Source of the DNA: Glandiceps talaboti
Taxonomy: Eukaryota > Hemichordata > Enteropneusta > Spengelidae
NCBI RefSeq assembly: GCF_964340395.1
Contig: NC_135555.1
Span: forward strand, 10,349,931 to 10,413,930
Reading direction: 5' to 3'
DNA: 64,000 nucleotides
In this document: one piece after another, positions 52,347 through 64,000 of the stretch
Layout of the letters: every line of letters starts with the position of its first letter
Position numbering within the stretch: the stretch's first letter is position 1
Notes under the pieces: generated by a model
What the model was told of the DNA's origin: nothing
The model's input: only the letters and a program-made list of their open reading frames with translations
Databases searched by the model: none
Program-made: the position numbers and the translations under genes

Positions 52347-53865
52347 GTCATCATTTTCTTAAAAATGGTTGGCTCAATTATACTGAAATTTGGTACATAT
52401 AATGTTTGGGGTAATGGCTAGTGTTTACTGACAGTGATTTGTGTCAAAAAATGTGTTGATTTAAAGTCCTAAAAAGCAATTACAATTAATTTTTTATATT
52501 TTGGAGTGTAAGATTGTAAACTGCAACATTTTTGTGTTTTTTAGTCTCCTGTCATGTCGTTTTGAACAACAAGCAATTGAAAACAATGAAAATACTATCT
52601 GGATTGAATTTGAATACACAGAAAAATGTAGGCTAATATACATATCATATTTTGAAGGTTTGTTGGTTGGTTGTAGGAGTAGATGTAGTCATGTGACAGG
52701 GCTGTTAGGCTTCAAAATCTTGGTAACTTTGTTGGCTTTATGTTCAAATTCAACACAGCAAGATCTGAGATTGTTGTTACACTTTGTATACTAGGTTAAA
52801 GGAGAGAACAGTGCAACCCCAAATCCTTTCAAAGTCAAGAGAAGAGCGCCACCATTAGACAAAACTGTTCTTTCTACAATGCAACTTGTGCCAAAACTTG
52901 GAGGAGTGAAAGTACGAGCACTCTTGGACAAATTTGGGAGCATCAGAAGTATTGTGCAAGCTACTGAAGAGGTGAGTAAATAACTAAAACAAACAAACAA
53001 CCACCAATGGTCATTTTAGAAAAAGGTTTACCTAGTTGATGTGTTTTGACATGGAATTAGTCTGTATTGACAACTGTTTGCCCATTCTTTGGCAATGACT
53101 TGAAAAAACTGTTTGTTGTCTTGAATCTATGTCATCCTTTTATAGAAAATCTAGAAAAGGATATAAGCTATTCCAGACTGATATAGGAATCCTCTCTTCT
53201 ATCTTTTTGTGTTGTGTTGTGTTGTGTTGTGTTGTGTTGTGTTGTGTTGTGTTGTGTTGTATTGTGTCGTGTCATGTTGTGTTGTGCTATGCTGTGTTGC
53301 TGTGCTGTGCTGTGCTGTGCTGTGTTGTGTTGTGTTGTGTTGTGTTATGTCGTGTCATTTTGTGTTGTGTTGTGTTGTTCTACATGTATGCTGTGCTGTG
53401 CTGTGCTGTGCTGTGTTGTGTTGTGTTGTGTTGTGTTGTGTTGTGTTGTGTTGTGTTGTGTTGTGTTGTGTTGTATTGTGTTGTGTTGTGTTGTGTTGTG
53501 TTGTGTTGTATTGTGTTGTGTTGTGTTGTGTTGTGTTGTGTTGTGTTTCATTTGTGTTTCATTGTGTTGCATTGTGTTGCCTGTTTTCAAACTTAATAAC
53601 TATAATACTAAAAATTTGTATCAATGTCTGTGATTAGAACTTCCAAACAACCAAGATTGATAGTGAGGTTGTGGTTGCTTGTGAGAACATTCACATAATG
53701 TCATAATTTGTCAAAAATCTCTATACCAATCTATAATACAAGTCAAGTCAAAGAATTCAGTGAGTTATGTGATTCTCTCTGTTTTATTTCCAGGAACTTG
53801 CTGAAGTGATCGGAAAATCCAACGCCAAGCACGTTAAAGCATTTTTTGAACACAAGACCTCATAA
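46495..53865 (+). CDS. FAAP24: FAAP24, Fanconi anaemia core complex-associated protein
   Basis: DNA-binding partner of FANCM; in vertebrates it recruits the Fanconi core complex to stalled forks and crosslinks. Coding exons are 46495-46624, 47291-47430, 51523-51675, 52795-52971 and 53794-53865, with GT-AG borders and consistent phase, giving 223 aa (human 215). The N-terminal part is an XPF-type nuclease-like fold without the catalytic ERKxxxD signature. Recognisable segments include [47 protein letters not shown] and LELGMVLL. The C-terminal part is a tandem helix-hairpin-helix domain ([19 protein letters not shown], then an HVKAFFEHK end). The start ATG has A at -3. The gene is head to head with MCM4. 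Introns hold ATG, GTCT and TTGTG microsatellites. A candidate poly(A) signal is near 54202. Confidence 0.95.
46642..46880. repeat. (GAT)n microsatellite, interrupted
   Basis: GAT/GATAAT/GATTGAT variants in FAAP24 intron 1. Open frames across it on either strand are repeat artefacts. Confidence 0.95.
47047..47129. repeat. (GAT)n microsatellite
   Basis: About 27 uninterrupted GAT units in FAAP24 intron 1. Confidence 0.95.
47743..47861. repeat. imperfect fold-back in FAAP24 intron 2
   Basis: Arms share CTATCTAT, GGTTTGAA and AAGATC against their complements, with an outer TAATAGTC-type pairing. Gapped, so an old element. Confidence 0.4.
47862..51329. other. body of FAAP24 intron 2
   Basis: A long AT-rich intron with no nested gene recognised. 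Holds the CTCF-like site listed separately and two further GRKGGCGCT words. Confidence 0.4.
50321..50335 (+). promoter_or_regulatory. CTCF consensus match
   Basis: CCACTAGAGGGCGCT fits the bilaterian CTCF core CCASYAGRKGGCRSY at all 15 positions. It is in FAAP24 intron 2. Confidence 0.55.
51330..51465. mobile_element. fold-back family member A
   Basis: Includes AGATAGTAATACCAAGA followed by a TGTCTCTTGGCTA-type end, shared with the element at 56.0 kb. The left half partly pairs with it (CCAAGGG, CCCAGAGAC). Confidence 0.45.
52155..52347. repeat. (GTCT)n microsatellite with a conserved-looking tail
   Basis: GTCT units with TG and GTAT variants in FAAP24 intron 3. The 3' flank (AAAATGGTTGGCTCAATTAT to about 52405) resembles tails I associate with dispersed GTCT-containing repeats of marine invertebrates. 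That resemblance is from memory. Confidence 0.8.
53207..53581. repeat. (TTGTG)n pentanucleotide array
   Basis: About 375 bp with CTGTG and other variants in FAAP24 intron 4. The Cys/Val-rich frames through it are artefacts. Confidence 0.95.
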
Positions 53866-54263
53866 ACTTAAATCAAGGACTTGCAATAATATTTGACTAC
53901 TGTACGTACCTTTGTTTTCAGTGAAGAATTACTAAAACTTTAGAACAGTGTATTTTGATAACTATGCATTTTGAGAACTATGCATTTTGAGAAATGTGAA
54001 TTTTTGAAAAATGTGCAATTTTCTTTTCCAACTCTCTGTGCATGTATCAGGATATCAGAAGGATAGAATATACAACATTGGATTGAAATTTCATATTTTT
54101 ATGCAAATTAAGGAGTTAGGGATAGAGTTAGCTTAGAGTCAAGGATTAGACCACAGGGAGCCCAGGAACCATGGTAAAAATGAAGAAAAAAAACCCAATC
54201 AAATAAATAAATAAAAATGAACATCCATAAACAAAGAGAACGAGTAAATGGAAATATTATTAT

Positions 54264-54545
54264 GATTAATGTATATATGGGCATGTAAATTATTGAAATA
54301 ATGTACTATGTTTGTACATGTTTATGTTTGAGTACTAGTATGTTATTTTAAACACATGATTAATGTATACATGTATATATGGGCATGTATACTATTGAAA
54401 TAATGTACTATGTTTGTACATGTTTATGTTTGAGTATGTTATTTTAAACACATGATTAATGTATACATGTATATATGATGGGCATGTATACTATTGAAAT
54501 AATGTACACTGTTTGTACATGTATATGTATGAGTATGTGTATATA
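54264..54545. repeat. 94-95-bp tandem repeat x 3
   Basis: Copies start GATTAATGTATA at 54264, 54358 and 54453. Each contains GGGCATGTA, TATTGAAATAATGTAC and GTTTGTACATGT. Confidence 0.85.
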
Positions 54546-54698
54546 TAGAACTATAGTACATGATGTCAGTAGTATACAGGCCTGTATGTACATGATAGAT
54601 TAGCTATTCAAGCATTTTAAAAATGCTTTCTTCATTTATTCATGCATATTTTATTTGTTTGTGTACATTCATTCATTTAATTTAATTAATTTATTTGT

Positions 54699-54753
54699 TT
54701 ATTTATTTATTTGTGTGTGTGTGTGTGTGTGTGTGTGTTTGTTTGTTTGTTTT
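54699..54753. repeat. (TTTA)n/(TG)n/(TTTG)n mixed microsatellite
   Basis: Short adjoining simple repeats downstream of FAAP24. Confidence 0.85.
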
Positions 54754-55753
54754 TAACACAGTTCCTGTGCTCCATGTGATTAGACCTGCTAATATACACC
54801 AAACATACTGGTATCATTAACCAAATGTGGTCACTATTCTGCAATTGTTGTCATCAGAGAGTAAATAAGGGTAATGGCAGAACATGAAATCCTACTCCTC
54901 AGCATTACGATATCCTACTATATAATTACATGCATATTGATTATAATTATAAATACTGACATCTCTAAATCTGAAATACACATTTGAAGATACAAATTAC
55001 CAAACATGTATGTTATTTTCATTTCATTTTATTTTAAAATGTAGATTTCTTTGTAGAAATGAACGTATATATTATTTTTGTAGATATTAGCATGCAAACA
55101 CACCTTATTGTCCCATTACGTCGGTAAATTTACATTTATACTCTTTGTACTATAACCTTAGAGTCAAAGATTTATTACTTGTTTTCATCTTTCTTGAAAC
55201 GTCATTGCAAATGATGTAAAAGGTCATTGACACTTAGAGCATGGAGGTGAACTTTTATTCTAGCAGTGATACCGTACATACAGATGTATGTACGTACGTA
55301 TGTACGTACGTAGTTCATTTGAATTGCAATTATGAATCAGAATTGAGTTAGTAGTAAACAGAGACATGAATTTTATAACCTTGAAGACATCACTGCAGTA
55401 AATTATATTTTGTGTTTTTTATGAGGTATAGAAGGAAATAAGTATATTATTTCTTCACATAAAGTGAAATCAAATAAAGATCCTGTTTTTTTAGGTTTTA
55501 TTTCAATTTATAGTAGTCAGATCACCTTGCAATTATTTTGTTATAGGTGATCATATCTACTATTCACAATAATTGGTTGAAATATTTAATTCAATGATTG
55601 TTCATTTATCCTACACCTTTTCCATCAGTACAATTGTGTGGTGTTTCTAAATTTAAACTGTATTTTATACATACATAATGTGTTTGAGCGTATCACAAAG
55701 GTGATGTATGCTTGTCAGTGTACATGCAGCCCAACATTACAGATGGCAGAATG

Positions 55754-55754
<1 letters not shown>

Positions 55755-55790
<36 letters not shown>

Positions 55791-55802
55791 GTGTGTGTGT
55801 GT

Positions 55803-55833
<31 letters not shown>

Positions 55834-55848
55834 TTCATTGTGCATGTC

Positions 55849-55880
<32 letters not shown>
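55755..55880. repeat. (TG)n microsatellite, interrupted
   Basis: Three TG blocks separated by TATG and TTTCATTGTGCATG segments. Confidence 0.9.
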
Positions 55881-55883
<3 letters not shown>

Positions 55884-55989
55884 TTGAATGAGTTTGTCAA
55901 TGTCAGTGTGTTTCCATCCATTGGTGTATGGTTGCAAATTTCTTTGATTTTTCAGTGTTAATCAGTTTAGCTTGGAACCCATAATGATG

Positions 55990-56105
55990 TTAGCCAAGAT
56001 ACTTATCTTGGTCTTACTATCTCAAGAAGCTCTCCACATACACACCCTCTGGTATGGCGAGCTTCTTGAGATAGTAACACCAAGGCAAGTTCTCGGCTAT
56101 AATGA
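55990..56105. mobile_element. fold-back family member B
   Basis: Inner arms TACTATCTCAAGAAGCTC and GAGCTTCTTGAGATAGTA pair perfectly. Pairing continues weakly to ATAATGATGT on the right and CATAATGATG on the left. Shares its arm sequence with 51.4 kb. Confidence 0.6.
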
Positions 56106-58849
56106 TGTTGTCTTTTAGTGAAGGAAATGATACTATACGGCAGACTGCACATTTAATACTTCGTATTTCACAAATCAATATCACGAGTTGCCGGAAAATA
56201 CTCATGACCTATGGGTTTTGACAAAGCCCCCTTCATAGGTCACTGGTATTTTACTTGGCTGAACAGAGGAAAATATCGAGGAATATCATCTAAGTGTACC
56301 CAAAAAACATCTTTGATCAAAGAGAAACATGTCCTAATATTTTGGTTTCTTTGAGCCGACATTGAAATATTTGTCTCAGTCACGATTTCAATCTAAAAAT
56401 ATTTTGCCATGTACATTTCAATGAAATGAGCAGTAATTATTGGTGAAACCTCTGCAAGTAAGGAAAACAAGGAAATGAAACGGACAACGTCATGAAATGG
56501 ATGAGTGTGTGGGAGTAGACATACATGTATCATTAATTAAACCGGATTGACTATGTAGTTATGAAAAACATGATATCAAATTATCTGGTGTACAACTTCA
56601 TATAGTTAGCTAACCTTGAGTTGTCACAGGTGATTCATGTTTTCCCTCTTTGCATAAAATCACGCCCCCTCATAATCTGAAAATATGACTACCTTAGTAA
56701 ATAACAAAAAGAGTGAAGACTCAGATGTCAATGCCGAATATATTTCATCAAAAATCATTAAAGTGAAATACTTGATTTTTCAAAGGCTCTATATGCCCAT
56801 TTAATAAAAAATGAAAATTATTGATATTATTTGAATGTTGCAATGTCATTATTTGTTGGCAGTATTTTGTATGTCAGAAGTTGTTTTTTAAAAAAAAAAT
56901 TATTTTGTGAATTTTATTGGGTACGCAAATATTTATCTATACATCCTCTCTATTGACAGACAACACTAAAGAATACTGTTATTCTTTCTTAGTTTACAGC
57001 TGTAAATATGTCATTAGGGAATCCACTTCTCCTTAGTCTCTGAGCGAGGCCACGGATAACCTCCGGACTAACAACTTCAGGAAAGGATGCATTTGTTGAT
57101 TTTTCTTAGCAATAAAGCTTTCCACTTGAAGAACTCTTTTACGAGTAACATGGTCTGTAAACTCTCCAAAGTGTGGTAATATTTCTTTCAGTTTTAAAAA
57201 AATGAATTTCCTTACCAGCAAACTAACAAAACTCAACGATTCCTCAGAGTCGGGGAGACTCATACTGGGTACAGTGTATATAAGCCTACTGCATGGCAGA
57301 AGTTTGTGGATCAATATTTTAAGAAACTTTTGCTGTTAAAAAAAAAAAACAGCAGTAAATTCAGAAGTAAAATGAAAAAAAATTAAGCATGAACATTTGT
57401 TCTTTGTTATACAGGATTGTTTACACTCTGAGAAAAAGTTCTAGCAGTCACAACAAAAGTGTAAAATGAGGAACATTAGTTTGGCTGTCCAAACCAGCTA
57501 AAATATTATTATTAACCCTGAGTTTAAAAGTTGGATATTGGCTGTTTGTATATAGATGGAATGTTAGCAGTTTGGTTAGCAAAGTGTATTGTCTGTACCC
57601 TGTCACAGTGTGAACAAAGATGTTTCTTTGATAACCTTGTATGTCCGTGTAGATTTGTGCTCGTCTAGAATAGCAAGTCTGAACCACAGATAGAGGGACT
57701 GTGTCTGTAACATACTTTCTGAAAAAAAAGCTTGGGGCCATTTTTGAGGTGAGATATAATTGTATTTATTTTGTCATTATACTAGCTGATAGGGCTAGTC
57801 CAGCTGGTCATACTACCCATGCATGCATGTCACTATCTTGATCTTAATACATAAACAATCAAAACACTATTTTCTCACAACTGTTGTGATTTGTTTTATC
57901 AAAGTACATTCAAACATTTGATAATCTACCTAATTTTTTTTTAAAAGTTCACCAAAGTCGATCCATGTCCTATTTAATGGAATAAAGTTGTGTTTCCAGG
58001 AGAGAGTATATGTTCAATTTATTTATACTAATAAGTTCCTAAAAAACTAATTAGTATCTTCCGCTGTTGGTTGACCTTTATAATCAAGATTCCACGCATG
58101 GTTTCGGGACTGATAGATTTTCACTTCCGTGTTAACGTTTACCGTTTTTTTTTTAATCCCAAACGAAATGTAATAAGGAAAAAAGAAAAACAACAAAACC
58201 ATAAAAAAAATATAATGAAGACAATAACTAAATGGAACTACGAAATAATCCTAGAAATATATAAGATCTCGACAAAAATGTTTAGACAAATTTACGTTTG
58301 TTACTTCTATCATGGAACATGGGAAGAATTATACTTCCATGGGATGAAAAATATAAGAATTTGCATCTTTCTACTTTAGACAAAAACATAACTTATCCGA
58401 TGAACAAAACGGACGCGATTTTTTTTTTTGAATGAAAATTGCTGATTAAGTAAACAACGGGTTACTAATGTGTCTATTTATAGTACTATGCGTGGTGCAA
58501 TACGACATGTGCGATGAATAGCAATTTTTTGTGAACGACTTGTCAATCATTTGACGAAGAACCAATCACAATACGTGTTTTAGTCTTTACCTTACAATGA
58601 CCCATGATGGTAGCCAATCAGAGAATAGATCCGAACTTTAAATTTACTGTACGACTGTATACCAATACATGTAATTTTGAAATCCCACAAAGAATCGTCC
58701 TTGCTTTGATTTTAGTGTGAATTATTTACCAAAGTCCAAATCTTCAACGCGTTTGAAGAGATTTTGTTAACTTACTATCGTTTCTTTAGAAGAATTCGTC
58801 GAATAAAGAGGATAACGAAACGCAAAGTGTATATTATATTCAGAGTTTG
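56106..58849. other. intergenic, no gene seen
   Basis: Minus-strand ORFs at 57033-57314 and 57448-57741 and a plus-strand ORF at 58071-58379 (93-102 codons) show AT-driven composition and no family I recognise. Confidence 0.35.
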
Positions 58850-59022
58850 GGGCCTAATGAATGGCCGAAATGCACGATATGGACATGCGCATTGTTTCGT
58901 GCGTTCAGTGAGTCGGCCATTTTGAACTTTGCTGACTGGATCTCTCTGCTTTTCGAGGAGGATTTGTCTACGATTTCTGGCCCTTATCACTGCTAGAATT
59001 CGTCCAGGAAAGCGCGTTTTGA
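58850..59022 (+). promoter_or_regulatory. TENT4 promoter and 5' UTR
   Basis: A local rise in GC before the TENT4 ATG. It contains an ATGCGCAT element (NRF1-like) near 58885 and GGCCATTTTG (YY1-like) near 58914. There is no TATA box at a suitable distance. Motif recognition by eye; the start site is unknown. Confidence 0.4.
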
Positions 59023-63675
<4,653 letters not shown>

Positions 63676-63742
63676 GTGGGTCAAAATACATTTTGTGTTA
63701 AAAAAAAAAGGTGTTGTCTATGTTCTTCTGTTTCACTTCCAG

Positions 63743-63760
63743 GGAGTGCCAATGCTTAAT
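63743..63760 (+). other. candidate 18-nt in-frame microexon of TENT4
   Basis: Flanked by a pyrimidine-rich acceptor (TTTCACTTCCAG) and a perfect donor (GTAAGT), 67 nt after exon 2. It has 18 nt and no stop, and would insert six residues (GVPMLN) in phase between the exon ending WPSAK and the expected next exon. It may be a chance match. Confidence 0.3.
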
Positions 63761-64000
63761 GTAAGTATAACCTGGGAGAATGACATTTTTGCACCATGAC
63801 ATGTCTTTCACCCACCTACTTTAGAACTATTCAGTGAACAGGATGACAGCATGGTTGTGTATTAGTTCCTGGTTCTCTACGGACAGAGGTAAATTTTGCA
63901 TTGTGATCACAAATGGATATTAATAACTTCACATACCTTTCATTTTGGAAATGTGATATTGTGGAAATACTTTCTATTTGGCTCAAAAAGAAAAATGATA

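Noticed and set aside
52061-52421. Cys/Leu/Ser-rich ORFs
   Set aside because: Translations of the GTCT array.
53129-53637. Cys/Val/Leu-repeat ORFs up to 155 codons
   Set aside because: Translations of the TTGTG pentanucleotide array inside FAAP24 intron 4.
57033-57741. Two minus-strand ORFs of 93 and 97 codons in tandem
   Set aside because: No family resemblance, and lengths are within chance for this AT content. Kept only as a note.
58071-58379. A 102-codon plus-strand ORF rich in Lys/Ile/Phe
   Set aside because: Composition follows the AT-rich DNA; no homology recognised.

Overview
This is a gene-poor, AT-rich animal nuclear window. The coding genes have GT-AG introns, long intergenic spaces, many microsatellites and several fold-back (MITE-like) elements. 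Four conserved metazoan genes can be read directly. From left to right they are a TRIM71/LIN-41 orthologue (minus strand, uninterrupted coding region), MCM4 (minus, 17 coding exons), FAAP24 (plus, 5 coding exons) and the 5' part of a TENT4 (PAPD5/PAPD7) non-canonical poly(A) polymerase (plus, running off the right edge). Protein similarity, intron-rich genes and let-7/miR-125-type sites point to a bilaterian, most likely a non-vertebrate such as a hemichordate, lancelet or lophotrochozoan. The sequence alone does not fix the species.

Layout. Positions 1-18.5 kb hold no recognisable protein gene. They are AT-rich and include several degenerate tandem arrays with units of about 95-270 bp, plus one orphan exon-like stretch near 10.2 kb. 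Positions 18.5-22.0 kb are TRIM71 and its 3' UTR. Positions 22-33.3 kb are intergenic, with long GA, TATG/TG, GATA, TA and GAGT microsatellites, a strong 95-nt hairpin and fold-back elements. MCM4 fills 33.3-46.0 kb. A short bidirectional promoter with E2F-type sites (about 46.0-46.5 kb) separates it from FAAP24 (46.5-53.9 kb). Positions 54-58.8 kb are intergenic with repeats. TENT4 starts at 59.0 kb with a 4.1-kb first intron.

How the genes work together. MCM4 (replicative helicase) and FAAP24 (Fanconi anaemia/FANCM DNA-binding partner) sit head to head and both act at replication forks, so a shared S-phase promoter is plausible. TRIM71 is the classic heterochronic let-7 target. Its 3' UTR here carries three 8-mer let-7 sites, a 10-nt miR-125/lin-4 match that nearly abuts one of them, and a 7-mer miR-100 match. 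All three members of the ancient miR-100/let-7/miR-125 cluster therefore have a site within about 870 nt of the stop codon. This is the most notable signal in the window.
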